A stretch of DNA of 64,000 nt from an uncultured Lachnospiraceae bacterium (lineage in GTDB: Bacteria > Bacillota > Clostridia > Lachnospirales > Lachnospiraceae). The stretch spans positions 1 through 64,000 of the forward strand of contig CALWMI010000043.1 of the NCBI GenBank assembly GCA_944381745.1, written 5' to 3'. This document shows positions 33,598-43,072 of this stretch, piece after piece. Each line of letters opens with the position of its first letter. Positions within the stretch are counted from its first letter, which is position 1. The notes below the pieces were generated by a model. That model saw only the letters and a program-made list of their open reading frames with translations. It did not search any database and had not been told where the DNA came from. Position numbers and translations under genes: made by a program.

Positions 33598-33626
33598 TTG
33601 ACATCCGGGGCGGGGAATGGTATATT
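33598..33626 (+). promoter_or_regulatory. Promoter of the lysine riboswitch-dapA unit
   Basis: A consensus TTGACA at 33598-33603 and TATATT at 33621-33626, 17 bases apart. Start near 33633. Confidence 0.85.
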
Positions 33627-33640
33627 TAACGTAATTGAAG

Positions 33641-33815
33641 AGGAAAGAGATAGAGGTTGCGCACTGGAAGAGTACGCCGGACGGATGCGGCAGACAGCAG
33701 GAGAAGCCGGGGAAAGGACAGGGCGCCGAAGAGGGGATTCTGTCTGGGGGTTTCTTCTGGGCATGCAGTTAAGAGCTGTATGACTGTCATCGTGAGATGG
33801 AGCGCTATCGGACTA
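33641..33815 (+). ncRNA. Lysine riboswitch (L box)
   Basis: The L-box blocks are present in order: GATAGAGGTTGCG from 33648, AAGAGTACGCC, GGAGAAGCC, GCGCCGAAG, GACTGTCATC near 33782, and the closing GGAGCGCTATCGG ending near 33811. The gene behind it is dapA, in the lysine pathway. In the known family lysine binding lowers expression by termination. The stretch 33473-33926 holds no gene apart from this regulatory RNA and its hairpins. Confidence 0.95.
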
Positions 33816-33858
33816 TAAATACGGCGGCACAGGGCTGTGCGGCTGGAATGGAACGGAT

Positions 33859-33885
33859 GAGGCGCCTTAGGACGTCTCTTTTTTC
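33859..33885 (+). terminator. Lysine riboswitch terminator
   Basis: GAGGCGCC (from 33859) pairs with GG-CGTCTC (33871-33878) over TTA and is followed by TTTTTT at 33879-33884. It lies between aptamer and dapA. Confidence 0.85.
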
Positions 33886-33926
33886 TTGATAAACCAATGG
33901 AAAGCCAGAGAAAAGGAGGAGGCAAT

Positions 33927-34814
33927 ATGGCTGTTTTTACAGGTTCGGCGGTGGCGATTATCACGCCGTTTTACGAGAACGGGGATGTGAATTTTGAGGA
34001 GCTGGGCAGGCTGATCGATTTTCAGATTGAGAATGGGTCGGATGCGATTGTGATCTGCGGGACGACCGGGGAGGCGTCTACCCTGACCCATGAGGAGCAT
34101 TTGGACTGCATCCGCTATGCGGTGGAGAAGACGGCGGGCAGGGTGCCGGTGATTGCCGGTACGGGCTCCAACTGCACGAGGACGGCGATTTACCTGTCCC
34201 AGGAGGCGGAGAAGTACGGGGCAGATGCGCTGCTGGTTGTCACGCCCTACTATAACAAGGCGACCCAGAAGGGGCTGAAGCAGCACTTCGCGGCGGTGGC
34301 CAACTCCGTGTCCATCCCGGTGATCCTCTACAACGTGCCTAGCCGCACAGGGTGCAATATCCTGCCGGAGACTGTGGTGGAGATGGCGAAGGAAGTGGAC
34401 AATATCGTGGGTATCAAGGAGGCCTCTGGCAATGTTGGGCAGGTGACCCAGCTGGCCACGCTGGCAGATGGCTGCATCGACATTTACTCGGGCAATGACG
34501 ACCAGGTGGTGCCGCTGATGGCGCTTGGCGGCAAGGGCGTGATCTCTGTGCTGGCCAATGTGGCTCCCAGGCAGTCCCACGACATTGTGGCGTCCTACCT
34601 GGCGGGGGACGTGGAGAAGAGCCTGAAGGAGCAGCTGCGGCTCCTGCCGCTGATCGAGGCGCTGTTCTGCGAGGTAAATCCGATCCCGGTGAAGAAGGCC
34701 GTGTCCATGCTGGGCTTTGCCGCCGGCCCGCTGCGTATGCCGCTGACGGAGATTGAGCCGGAGCATGAGAAGAGGCTGCGCCAGGCGATGGTGGATGCAG
34801 GTATTTTGAAGTAG
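33927..34814 (+). CDS. dapA: 4-hydroxy-tetrahydrodipicolinate synthase
   Basis: DapA condenses pyruvate with aspartate semialdehyde, the branch point to lysine and diaminopimelate. The 295-residue TIM barrel shows GTTGEASTLTHEEH, the tyrosine region YNVPSRTGCN and the Schiff-base lysine in GIKEASGN. ATG 33927 has AAAGGAGGAGG upstream; an earlier in-frame ATG at 33897 lacks one. The gene is under direct control of the lysine riboswitch and is followed by dapB after 123 bases. Confidence 0.97.
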   Translation: MAVFTGSAVAIITPFYENGDVNFEELGRLIDFQIENGSDAIVICGTTGEASTLTHEEHLDCIRYAVEKTAGRVPVIAGTGSNCTRTAIYLSQEAEKYGADALLVVTPYYNKATQKGLKQHFAAVANSVSIPVILYNVPSRTGCNILPETVVEMAKEVDNIVGIKEASGNVGQVTQLATLADGCIDIYSGNDDQVVPLMALGGKGVISVLANVAPRQSHDIVASYLAGDVEKSLKEQLRLLPLIEALFCEVNPIPVKKAVSMLGFAAGPLRMPLTEIEPEHEKRLRQAMVDAGILK

Positions 34815-34937
34815 GAAGCTGTAGGCGCAAGCAGGGGCGGCTTTCAGGCCCTTTACCCGCTGCCGGGCAGGCTCATGGGGTGGGGCCTTTCGTCCCTGAC
34901 AGGATAGGATAGAAAATCAGAGAATGGAGCGGAGAAT

Positions 34938-35693
34938 ATGGTCAGAATAATCCTACACGGATGCAACGGGAAAATGGGCAGGGTGATCACAGAGCTGGCT
35001 GCGTCGGATGCGGACGTGGAGATTGTGGCCGGAGTGGATCCGCTGGGGGAGGCCGGGCAGGGCTACCCAGTGTTTGAAAGCCTCTGCGCCTGCGATGTGC
35101 AGGCGGATGTGGTGATCGACTTTTCCAATGCCCAGGCGGTAGACAGCCTGCTCGCATGCTGCCTGCAGAAGAAGCTTCCAGTGGTTGTGTGTACCACGGG
35201 GCTGTCCGCTGAGCAGACGGAGCGGCTCAAGGAGGCGGCGGGACAGATTCCGGTGCTGCGCTCCGCCAACATGTCGCTGGGAGTCAATCTTCTCATGAAG
35301 CTTGTGCGAGAGGCTGCCGCTGTCCTGCGGGAGGCCGGGTTTGACTGCGAGATTGTGGAACGCCACCACAACCAGAAGGTGGATGCGCCCAGCGGCACGG
35401 CGCTGGCGCTGGCAGACAGCGTCAACCAGGCGTGCGGCGGCCAGATGTGCTACCAGTATGACCGGACGAAGGAGCGCAGGAAGCGCGGGAGAGACGAGAT
35501 CGGCATCCAGTCGGTGCGGGGAGGCTCCATCGTGGGAGAGCACGAGGTGATCTTCGCAGGGATGGATGAGGTGGTGGAGCTGAACCACCGGGCCTACTCC
35601 AGAGGCATCTTCGGCAAGGGGGCCGTGCAGGCCGCCAAGTTCCTGGCGGGCAAGCCGACAGGGCTGTACACGATGAGCGATGTGATCGGGTGA
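34938..35693 (+). CDS. dapB: 4-hydroxy-tetrahydrodipicolinate reductase
   Basis: DapB reduces the DapA product with NAD(P)H. The 251-residue protein has N-terminal IILHGCNGKMGRVI (nucleotide binding), the substrate motif ERHHNQKVDAPSGTA and the closing FGKGAVQAAKFL. GGAGCGGAG precedes the ATG. It lies behind dapA with no own promoter that I can see, so it is probably in the lysine-riboswitch transcript. The gap to dapA (34815-34937) has only imperfect GC-rich hairpin potential. Confidence 0.96.
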   Translation: MVRIILHGCNGKMGRVITELAASDADVEIVAGVDPLGEAGQGYPVFESLCACDVQADVVIDFSNAQAVDSLLACCLQKKLPVVVCTTGLSAEQTERLKEAAGQIPVLRSANMSLGVNLLMKLVREAAAVLREAGFDCEIVERHHNQKVDAPSGTALALADSVNQACGGQMCYQYDRTKERRKRGRDEIGIQSVRGGSIVGEHEVIFAGMDEVVELNHRAYSRGIFGKGAVQAAKFLAGKPTGLYTMSDVIG

Positions 35694-35745
35694 GAATCCC
35701 ATAGCTGGCGGGAGGTATCCCCGCGCGGTGTGATAAAGAGAGGAT

Positions 35746-35792
35746 AGCGCCGGTGTACAAGGAGACCGTATGGTTCCTTGTACACCGGCGCT
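35746..35792. repeat. 17-bp perfect palindromic arms (hairpin)
   Basis: AGCGCCGGTGTACAAGG (35746-35762) and CCTTGTACACCGGCGCT (35776-35792) flank a 13-base loop. There is no T-run, so it is not a clear terminator. A related palindrome (AGCGCTGGTACA...TGTACCAGCGCT) stands at 63191-63234. Confidence 0.85.
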
Positions 35793-35869
35793 GCCTTCAT
35801 ATGAAAGTGTTGGGCGGTAATAATGAAAAATAATCCGCTGGACTCTGAAAAAAAGTAACAGCCTTCGCC

Positions 35870-35898
35870 TTGTTGCAGGCCGGGAAGTATACTATAAT
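35870..35898 (+). promoter_or_regulatory. Promoter of fbp
   Basis: TTGTTG at 35870-35875 and TATAAT at 35893-35898 with a 17-base spacer. Confidence 0.7.
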
Positions 35899-35975
35899 GG
35901 AGCCAGAGGCAAAAATTACCGGCGCGGCCTGGATACGGGCGGCACACAAAGATCACCAGGAGGGGTATACGCGGC

Positions 35976-37940
35976 ATGGATGAAATGGAATTGAAATATC
36001 TGAAGGGGCTGGCAAAGCAGTATCCCACGATCGCGGAAGCGGCCACGGAGATTATCAACCTGCGCTCCATATTGAACCTCCCCAAGGGAACCGAGCATTT
36101 TCTGTCGGACATCCACGGGGAATATGAGCAGTTTCAGCACGTCCTGAAGAATGGCTCCGGCTCTATCAGGCGGAAGATCGACGATGAGTTCGGCAACACG
36201 CTGAGCATCCGGGATAAGAAGAGCCTGGCGACGCTGATCTACTATCCCCAGGAGAAGATGGAGAGGATCCTGCGGGAGGAGCCGAACATTGAGGACTGGT
36301 ACAAGATTACGCTCCACCGTCTAATCCAGATGTGCAAGCGGGTCTCCTCAAAGTATACGCGCTCCAAGGTGCGCAAGGCGCTGCCCAAGGATTTCGCCTA
36401 TATTATAGAAGAGATGATTACAGAGAAGGATGAGGTGCAGGACAAGGAGGCATACTATAACGAGATCCTCAACACCATCATCAGCATCAACCGGGCCCAG
36501 GAGTTTATCGTGGCGCTGTGCGAGCTGATCCAGCGGCTGGTGATCGACCACCTGCATATCGTGGGGGATATCTTTGACAGAGGGCCGGGGGCGGCGCCGA
36601 TCATGGATATCCTGATGCGCTACCACTCGGTGGATATCCAGTGGGGCAACCACGACATCCTGTGGATGGGGGCGGCCTCCGGGCATATGGCCTGCATCGC
36701 CAACGTCATCCGCATCTGCGCGAAGTACGGCAACCTGGACACGCTGGAGGACGACTACGGCATCAACATGGTTCCCCTGGCCACCTTCGCCATGGAGACC
36801 TACAAGAATGACGGCTGCGCCTGCTTCGGCGTGGATTACCGGGACGGGGAAGAGCGGGACGCCCGCACGGCGGAGCTGGAGAAGAAGATGCACAAGGCGA
36901 TCGCGGTGATCCAGTTCAAGCTGGAGGGGCAGCTGATCCTGTCCAGACCGGAATTTGAGATGGAGGGAAGGCTTCTCCTGGACAAGATCAACTATGAGGA
37001 CTCCTCTGTGCGGATTGACGGGACAGACTATCACCTGGACGACTGCCATTTCCCCACGGTGGATCCCAGCAATCCCTACGCGCTCACAGAGGAGGAGGCG
37101 GCGCTGATGGAGAAGATCCGCGGAGCCTTCCTGCGGTGCGGCAAGCTGCAGCAGCATGTGCGTTTCCTGTTCCTGAAAGGGAGCCTTTACAAGGTGTACA
37201 ATTCCAACCTGCTCTACCATGGCTGCGTCCCCTTCGACGACAAGGGAGATTTTAAGAAGGTGCGCATTTTCGGGCAGGAGTACAGCGGCAAGGGGCTGTA
37301 CGACGTGCTGGAGAGCTACGCGAGGAAGGGCTACTACAGCAAGCCGGGGACGAAGGAGCGCAAGGATGGGCAGGATATCATGTGGTATATCTGGTCCAAT
37401 GAGAATTCCCCCGTGTACGGCAAGGCCAAGATGGCCACCTTTGAGCGGTATTTCATCCGGGACGAGAAGATCCGCAGCGAGCGGAAGAACGACTACTATG
37501 AGCTGATCAAGCAGGACGAGATTGTGACGCGGATACTGGAGGAATTCGGCCTCGACCCAGAGGAATCCCACATCATCAACGGCCACATGCCGGTGAAGGT
37601 GAAGAAGGGGGAGCAGCCGGTGTACTGCAACGGCAGGCTACTGATCATCGACGGCGGCTTTTCCAGGGCATACCAGAAGCAGACCGGCATCGCCGGCTAC
37701 ACCCTTGTCTACAACTCCTACGGCTTGCGCCTGGTGGCCCATGAGCCCTTTGAATCCACTGAGGCGGCGATTGAGAAGGAGAGCGACATCCACTCCGACA
37801 TCACCATTGTGGAGGAGGTGCGCAAGCGCAAGAGCGTGGAGGATACGGACATCGGCCGGGAGCTGGAGGGGCAGATCCGGGATTTGGAGAAGCTGCTGCG
37901 GGCTTACCGGGAGGGCGCGGTTCTCGAGGGGGATGTGTGA
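35976..37940 (+). CDS. fbp: Fructose-1,6-bisphosphatase class III
   Basis: A 654-residue gluconeogenic phosphatase of the Firmicute-specific class III. The metallophosphoesterase motifs are visible: LSDIHGEYEQF, VGDIFDRGPGAAPIMD, WGNHDILWMGAA and INGHMPVKVKKGEQP, with IIDGGFSRAYQKQTG near the end. The length is usual for the class. AGGAGGGG precedes ATG 35976. It has its own promoter at 35870. The acidic lipoprotein gene follows after about 100 bases. Confidence 0.97.
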   Translation: MDEMELKYLKGLAKQYPTIAEAATEIINLRSILNLPKGTEHFLSDIHGEYEQFQHVLKNGSGSIRRKIDDEFGNTLSIRDKKSLATLIYYPQEKMERILREEPNIEDWYKITLHRLIQMCKRVSSKYTRSKVRKALPKDFAYIIEEMITEKDEVQDKEAYYNEILNTIISINRAQEFIVALCELIQRLVIDHLHIVGDIFDRGPGAAPIMDILMRYHSVDIQWGNHDILWMGAASGHMACIANVIRICAKYGNLDTLEDDYGINMVPLATFAMETYKNDGCACFGVDYRDGEERDARTAELEKKMHKAIAVIQFKLEGQLILSRPEFEMEGRLLLDKINYEDSSVRIDGTDYHLDDCHFPTVDPSNPYALTEEEAALMEKIRGAFLRCGKLQQHVRFLFLKGSLYKVYNSNLLYHGCVPFDDKGDFKKVRIFGQEYSGKGLYDVLESYARKGYYSKPGTKERKDGQDIMWYIWSNENSPVYGKAKMATFERYFIRDEKIRSERKNDYYELIKQDEIVTRILEEFGLDPEESHIINGHMPVKVKKGEQPVYCNGRLLIIDGGFSRAYQKQTGIAGYTLVYNSYGLRLVAHEPFESTEAAIEKESDIHSDITIVEEVRKRKSVEDTDIGRELEGQIRDLEKLLRAYREGAVLEGDV

Positions 37941-38046
37941 ATAGTTTTCGTTTCAAGCGTACATAATGGACAGAGAAGGGACTGACGGCGTGATATACGG
38001 ACGCTGCCCCATCGCTGACAAATCATTATGTAAAGGAGAGCTTGTT

Positions 38047-38442
38047 ATGGAAAGAGGAAGAAAGCTGCTGGCGTTCTGGCTGCTGGCGCTGCTTGTATCC
38101 CTCACAGCCGCAGGCTGCGGGAGGAAGGACGACGGCCTGGTGGAGGAGGGCGTCACCGAGGACGGGGACGCCGCCGGGGAAGACGGCGAGATGGTCAATG
38201 AAGGGCCGGTTGACAACGACACGAACGGAATGGGAAGCACCGGGGCTCCGGACGGCTCCGGCCTGGTGGAGGAGACACCGGACGGGGATAAGGTCATCAC
38301 CGACGGCGTTGGCGGTGACTCTGTGATGGAAGATATGGAGGACGCCGGGGAAGAGCTGACAGACGGCGTGAAGGACGCCGGGGAAGAGCTGGTGGACGGC
38401 GTGGAAGACACCGTGGACGGCACGGCGGAGGAGAAGAAATAG
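38047..38442 (+). CDS. Small, very acidic lipoprotein
   Basis: A 131-residue protein with a lipoprotein signal (LLAFWLLALLVSLTAAGC, lipobox Cys near residue 24). The mature part is almost all Asp, Glu and Gly, with EDAGEELTDGV, KDAGEELVDGV and VEDTVDGT segments that form a loose 11-residue repeat. I see no enzymatic motif. Similar proteins are common in Lachnospiraceae, with no known function. AAAGGAGAG precedes ATG 38047. It sits between fbp and hisA and may be cotranscribed with either. Confidence 0.75.
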   Translation: MERGRKLLAFWLLALLVSLTAAGCGRKDDGLVEEGVTEDGDAAGEDGEMVNEGPVDNDTNGMGSTGAPDGSGLVEETPDGDKVITDGVGGDSVMEDMEDAGEELTDGVKDAGEELVDGVEDTVDGTAEEKK

Positions 38443-38508
38443 GAGATCAGGCGTGCGCCCTTTGCCAGGGCGCACAAATCCTTTTGGATACCAAGGAGGA
38501 GAGGGAAG

Positions 38509-39309
38509 ATGAGATTTCGCCCCTGCATCGACATACATAATGGACAGGTGAAGCAGATTGTGGGAGGAAGCCTGGCGGACGAGGGAGACCAGGCGCGGGA
38601 AAACTATGTGTCAGGGAAGGACGGGGCTTGGTACGCGAAGCTGTACCAGTCCGACGGCCTTCTGGGCGGGCACATTATCCTGCTGAACCCCAAGACCTCA
38701 GAGTACTATGGAAGGACGAAGGAGCAGGCGCTGGGCGCCCTGCGGGCATACCCTGGCGGCATGCAGCTGGGGGGAGGCATAGACCCGGACAATGCCGGGG
38801 AATTCCTGGATGCCGGGGCGTCCCATGTGATTGTCACCTCCTATGTCTTCCGGGACGGCGAGATCTATTACGAGAATCTCCGGCGGCTGCGGGAGCGGGT
38901 GGGCAGGGAGCGCCTGGTCCTGGACGTGAGCTGCCGCAGGCGGGAGGACCGCTACTATGTGGTCACGGACCGCTGGCAGAAGTTTGCGAAGGTGGAGATG
39001 AATGAGGCGCTGCTGGACCGGCTGTCCCCCTACTGCTCGGAATTCCTGGTGCACGCGGTGGATGTGGAGGGTAAGGCATCCGGCATTGAGGAAGATGTGG
39101 CGCGCCTGCTCGGGCGCGTGCGGGGGCTGCCTGTGACCTATGCAGGCGGCGTGTCGGACTACGAAGACCTAGAGAAGCTGTGGGAGCTGGGGGAGGGACG
39201 GGTGGATGTGACCATAGGGAGCGCCCTCAGCCTGTTCGGCGGCAGGCTAGACTACCGGGAGGTTCTTCGCCGGGTGCAGAGCCTGGGCCAGGCCGGGGAG
39301 AGGAGATGA
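38509..39309 (+). CDS. hisA: Phosphoribosylformimino-AICAR ribotide isomerase, yeast-type HisA
   Basis: A 266-residue TIM-barrel isomerase of histidine synthesis. The start MRFRPCIDIHNGQVKQIVGG, the GGHIILLNPKTSEYYGRTKE segment, LGGGIDPDNAGEFLDAGASH, and VTYAGGVSDYEDLEKL follow the eukaryotic HIS6 subfamily rather than usual bacterial HisA. AAGGAGGAGAGGG gives a strong ribosome binding site. No other his genes lie nearby, so it is detached from the pathway cluster. Confidence 0.88.
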   Translation: MRFRPCIDIHNGQVKQIVGGSLADEGDQARENYVSGKDGAWYAKLYQSDGLLGGHIILLNPKTSEYYGRTKEQALGALRAYPGGMQLGGGIDPDNAGEFLDAGASHVIVTSYVFRDGEIYYENLRRLRERVGRERLVLDVSCRRREDRYYVVTDRWQKFAKVEMNEALLDRLSPYCSEFLVHAVDVEGKASGIEEDVARLLGRVRGLPVTYAGGVSDYEDLEKLWELGEGRVDVTIGSALSLFGGRLDYREVLRRVQSLGQAGERR

Positions 39310-39387
39310 GTCCCGGATGTTTTTGGCAAGTATATCCAAAAGTGTAGGGGCAATTCCGCTAGAATTTATAAACTTTTCCGAAAATTA

Positions 39388-39415
39388 TTGTAATTTAAGA
39401 TGGATATGCTATAAT
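39388..39415 (+). promoter_or_regulatory. Promoter of hpf
   Basis: TTGTAA at 39388-39393 and TATAAT at 39410-39415, 16 bases apart, with TGC before the -10 (extended). A GC-rich hairpin (AACAGGCAG / CTGCTGTT, 39424-39481) lies in the leader. Confidence 0.65.
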
Positions 39416-39509
39416 TAGAGACATAACAGGCAGGCAGTCTGCCGCAGGGCGCAGGACGGCCCGAGCGGGGGGCCTGCTGTTAGAATAAAGAGGAAAAGGA
39501 GTGGGCAGC

Positions 39510-40037
39510 ATGCGTTTTACGATCAGCGGAAAGAATCTGGAAGTGACGGATGGGCTTAGGAAGGCCGTCACAGAGAAATTGGGGAAATTGGAAAAGTACT
39601 TTACTCCTGATACTGAAATTATCGTAACCATGGGCGTGGAGAAGGAACGGCAGAAGATAGAGGTCACCATCCCCGTGAAGGGGAATATTATCCGCTCGGA
39701 GCAGGTGAGCAACGATATGTATGTGTCGATCGACCTGGTGGAAGAGGTGATCGAGCGGCAGCTCAAGAAATATAAGAAGAAGATTATCGACAGGAAGCAG
39801 GAGGGCGGCAATTTCAACCAGGAATTTATCGACAAGGATTTTGACACAGACGACTCCATTGAGATCATCCGCCGCAAGACCTTCGGCATCAAGCCGATGT
39901 ACCCGGAGGATGCCTGCGTACAGATGGAGCTTCTGGGACACAGCTTCTTCGTCTTCCGCAACGCGGAGACGGACGAGGTGAACGTGGTGTATAAGAGGAA
40001 GGGCAACACCTACGGGCTGATCGAGCCGGAATGCTGA
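39510..40037 (+). CDS. hpf: Ribosome hibernation promoting factor, long form
   Basis: A 175-residue HPF that dimerises 70S ribosomes into inactive 100S particles in stationary phase. The N-terminal part (FTISGKNLEVTDGLRKAVTE to KKIIDRKQ) binds the decoding region. The C-terminal dimerisation domain contains IIRRKTFGIKPMYPEDACVQMELLGHSFFVF-like sequence, seen in the KPM and HSFFVF words. ATG 39510 has AAAAGGAG upstream; the in-frame GTG 39501 overlaps that site. It lies upstream of secA, the usual Firmicute order. Confidence 0.95.
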   Translation: MRFTISGKNLEVTDGLRKAVTEKLGKLEKYFTPDTEIIVTMGVEKERQKIEVTIPVKGNIIRSEQVSNDMYVSIDLVEEVIERQLKKYKKKIIDRKQEGGNFNQEFIDKDFDTDDSIEIIRRKTFGIKPMYPEDACVQMELLGHSFFVFRNAETDEVNVVYKRKGNTYGLIEPEC

Positions 40038-40130
40038 GAGCGGGAGGAAGGCTCCTGCGGAGGCACACAGCGAAGGATAGAGGAAGAAGGACAAGATAAG
40101 GAAGGGGACAGGTTTCCCCGGAGAAATTGA

Positions 40131-40221
40131 GACAGCGCGGCGGCAGGCCGCGCTGTCTTGCGCGGTACACCCGGCAGGCAGCCATCATGCGTGCATGAAT
40201 GGACATTTGCCGGGTGTGCCG
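40131..40221. terminator. Two successive GC-rich hairpins in the hpf-secA gap
   Basis: GACAGCGCGGC / GCCGCGCTGTC (40131-40157) is followed by ACACCCGGCA / TGCCGGGTGT (40167-40217). Both T-runs are weak. They are the likely end of the hpf transcript. The rest of the 357-base gap holds only the secA promoter. Confidence 0.6.
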
Positions 40222-40243
40222 CATTTATTGTGAAAAAAATCTA

Positions 40244-40272
40244 TTGTCTCCTTGATTTTCAAGTGCTACAAT
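40244..40272 (+). promoter_or_regulatory. Promoter of secA
   Basis: TTGTCT at 40244-40249 and TACAAT at 40267-40272 with a 17-base spacer. Confidence 0.7.
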
Positions 40273-40393
40273 GTAGATTGAGTATGGCTGCCGTCCAGGA
40301 CATGGGACGGGGCCTGCCTTGCAAGTGTTAGTTCTGCGGCCTGTCAGGAGGGGGAACGCATACAGGCGGCATGGGAAGTCAGGAGAATGATGT

Positions 40394-42958
40394 ATGAAAA
40401 TAGCAGAGAAGTTATTTGGCACGCATAGTTCCAGGGAGCTCAAGAGAATCTACCCGCTGGTGGACGCGATCGAAGGGCTGCGCCCTGCGATGATGGAGCT
40501 CAGCGATGAGGAGCTGAAGGCGAAGACGCGGGAATTCAAGAAACGCCTGGAGGATGGAGAGACGCTGGATGATTTGCTGGTGGAGGCCTTTGCCGTGGTG
40601 CGGGAGGCTGCCAGGCGTGTGCTGGGGATGGAGCACTACCGCGTACAGCTGATCGGAGGTATTATCCTGCACCAGGGGCGTATCGCGGAGATGCGCACCG
40701 GCGAGGGCAAGACGCTGGTATCCACCCTGCCCGCCTACCTGAATGCGCTGGAGGGCAAGGGCGTGCATATTGTGACGGTCAACGATTATCTGGCGCACCG
40801 CGATGCGGAGTGGATGGGAGCCGTCCACGAGTTCCTGGGCCTGAAGGTGGGCTGTGTCCTGAATTCCATGGACAAGGAAGAGCGGAGGGCGGCCTACAAC
40901 TGCGATATCACGTATATCACCAACAACGAGCTGGGATTTGATTACCTGCGGGACAACATGGTGATCTACAAGGCGCAGCTGGTGCAGAGAGGCCTGCACT
41001 ACGCCATTATCGACGAGGTGGACTCCGTCCTCATCGACGAGGCGCGGACGCCCCTGATCATTTCCGGCCAGAGCGGCAAATCCACGAAGCTCTATGAGGT
41101 GTGCGATGTCCTGGCCCGCCAGCTCAAGCGGGGGCAGTACCACGAGCTGACCAAGATGGACGCCCTGATGCGCGAGGTGGCCGAGGAGGACGGGGACTTC
41201 GTGGTCAATGAGAAGGATAAGCTGGTCAACCTCACGGAGGAGGGCGTGAAGAAGGTGGAGGCCTTCTTCCACATCGAGAACCTGGCAGACCCGGAGAACC
41301 TGGAGATCCAGCACAACATTATCCTGGCGCTGCGGGCCAACTACCTGATGTTCCGGGATCAGGACTATGTGGTTCAGGACGACAAGGTGCTGATTGTGGA
41401 TGAGTTCACCGGGCGTATCATGCCGGGCAGGCGCTACTCGGACGGCCTGCACCAGGCCATCGAGGCGAAGGAGCATGTGAAGGTGAAGCGGGAGAGCAAG
41501 ACGCTGGCTACAATCACCTTCCAGAACTTTTTCAACAAGTATGAGAAGAAATGCGGTATGACCGGTACCGCCCTGACAGAGGAGCAGGAGTTCCGGGATA
41601 TCTACGGGATGGATGTGGTCGAGATCCCCACGAACCGCCCGGTTATCCGCGTGGATGAACACGACGCGGTCTACAAGACGAGAAGAGAGAAGCTGCACGA
41701 GGTGGTGGAGGATATCAAGCGCACCCACGCCAAGGGCCAGCCGGTGCTGGTGGGCACGATCAACATCGACGCCTCCGAGGAGCTGAGCCGGATGCTCAGC
41801 AAGGCGGGAATCCCCCACAAGGTGCTGAACGCAAAGTTCCACGAGATGGAGGCGGAGATCATCAAGGATGCCGGCGTGCACGGGGCGGTGACCATCGCCA
41901 CAAATATGGCAGGCCGAGGCACGGATATCAAGCTGGACGACGAGGCCAGGGCCGTGGGCGGGCTGCGCATTATCGGTACGGAGCGCCACGAGTCCCGGCG
42001 TATTGACAACCAGCTGCGCGGCCGTTCCGGCCGTCAGGGAGACCCGGGTTCCTCCAAGTTCTATATCTCTCTGGAGGACGACCTGATGCGGCTGTTCGGC
42101 TCCGAGCGGCTGATGGGGATTTTCAACGCCCTGGGTGTGGAAGAGTACGAGGAGATCCAGCACAAGATGCTGACGGATGCCATTGAGAAGGCGCAGATGC
42201 GCATTGAGCGCAACAACTTCGGCATCCGCAAGAACCTGTTGGAATATGACCAGGTGATGAACGAGCAGAGGGAGATCATCTATGCGGAGCGCCGCCGGGT
42301 GCTGGATGGCGAGAACATGCGCGAGGCCATCTACAAGATGATCATGGACATTGTGGAGAACGCGGTGGACAGCTGCATCGGGGAGGATGCGGACAGCGCT
42401 GCCTGGAACTTGGAGGAGCTCAACGAGATGCTGATCCCGGTCATCCCGCTGCCGCTCATAACCCATGACCAGGTGTCCGGCATGAGCAAGGATGCCCTGA
42501 AGCAGGATCTCAAGCAGAAGGCTGTGAAGCTGTACGAGCTGAAGGAGACAGAGTTCCCGGAGCCGGAGATGATCCGGGAGGCGGAGCGCGTGATCCTGCT
42601 CAAGGTGATCGACCGCAAGTGGATGACCCATATCGACGACATGGATCAGCTGCGCCAGGGCATCGGCCTCCAGGCATACGGGCAGAAGGATCCCCTTGTG
42701 GAGTATAAGCTGAACGGCTACGAGATGTTCGACGCCATGACCGCCAGCGTGCAGGAGGACACGGTGCGCCTGCTGATGCACCTGAAGATTGAGCAGAAGG
42801 TGGAGCGGGAAGAGGTGGCCAAGGTGACAGGGACGAACAAGGATGATTCCGGGCCGCGCGCGCCCAAGAAGCGGGAGAGCGCCAAGGTGTACCCCAACGA
42901 CCCCTGCCCCTGCGGAAGCGGCAAGAAATACAAGCAGTGCTGCGGCAGGAACAAATAA
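40394..42958 (+). CDS. secA: Preprotein translocase ATPase SecA
   Basis: An 854-residue motor that pushes preproteins through SecYEG. Walker [12 protein letters not shown], the DEAD-like [16 protein letters not shown], the preprotein cross-linking region, GRGTDIKLD and [11 protein letters not shown] helicase motifs are visible. The C-terminus carries the zinc/SecB-type [14 protein letters not shown] motif. Length is full. The ATG lies about 120 bases behind its promoter, with TCAGGAG near 40380. It is followed by prfB after an A-rich 114-base gap. Confidence 0.97.
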   Translation: MKIAEKLFGTHSSRELKRIYPLVDAIEGLRPAMMELSDEELKAKTREFKKRLEDGETLDDLLVEAFAVVREAARRVLGMEHYRVQLIGGIILHQGRIAEMRTGEGKTLVSTLPAYLNALEGKGVHIVTVNDYLAHRDAEWMGAVHEFLGLKVGCVLNSMDKEERRAAYNCDITYITNNELGFDYLRDNMVIYKAQLVQRGLHYAIIDEVDSVLIDEARTPLIISGQSGKSTKLYEVCDVLARQLKRGQYHELTKMDALMREVAEEDGDFVVNEKDKLVNLTEEGVKKVEAFFHIENLADPENLEIQHNIILALRANYLMFRDQDYVVQDDKVLIVDEFTGRIMPGRRYSDGLHQAIEAKEHVKVKRESKTLATITFQNFFNKYEKKCGMTGTALTEEQEFRDIYGMDVVEIPTNRPVIRVDEHDAVYKTRREKLHEVVEDIKRTHAKGQPVLVGTINIDASEELSRMLSKAGIPHKVLNAKFHEMEAEIIKDAGVHGAVTIATNMAGRGTDIKLDDEARAVGGLRIIGTERHESRRIDNQLRGRSGRQGDPGSSKFYISLEDDLMRLFGSERLMGIFNALGVEEYEEIQHKMLTDAIEKAQMRIERNNFGIRKNLLEYDQVMNEQREIIYAERRRVLDGENMREAIYKMIMDIVENAVDSCIGEDADSAAWNLEELNEMLIPVIPLPLITHDQVSGMSKDALKQDLKQKAVKLYELKETEFPEPEMIREAERVILLKVIDRKWMTHIDDMDQLRQGIGLQAYGQKDPLVEYKLNGYEMFDAMTASVQEDTVRLLMHLKIEQKVEREEVAKVTGTNKDDSGPRAPKKRESAKVYPNDPCPCGSGKKYKQCCGRNK

Positions 42959-43072
42959 TACCGCAGCGCAGAGAAAGCGCACAGAAGCCGAAAGGCAGGA
43001 TAGAAAATCCAAATCGCAATCAAAAAAAAAGTTAAAATCAAAATGAAAATCAAAATGAAAGAGGTGATTCGC

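Noticed and set aside
40412..43012. 866-codon minus-strand open frame opposite secA
   Set aside because: Shadow of secA, with composition (Leu/His/Val/Gln) expected of the reverse strand and no motifs.
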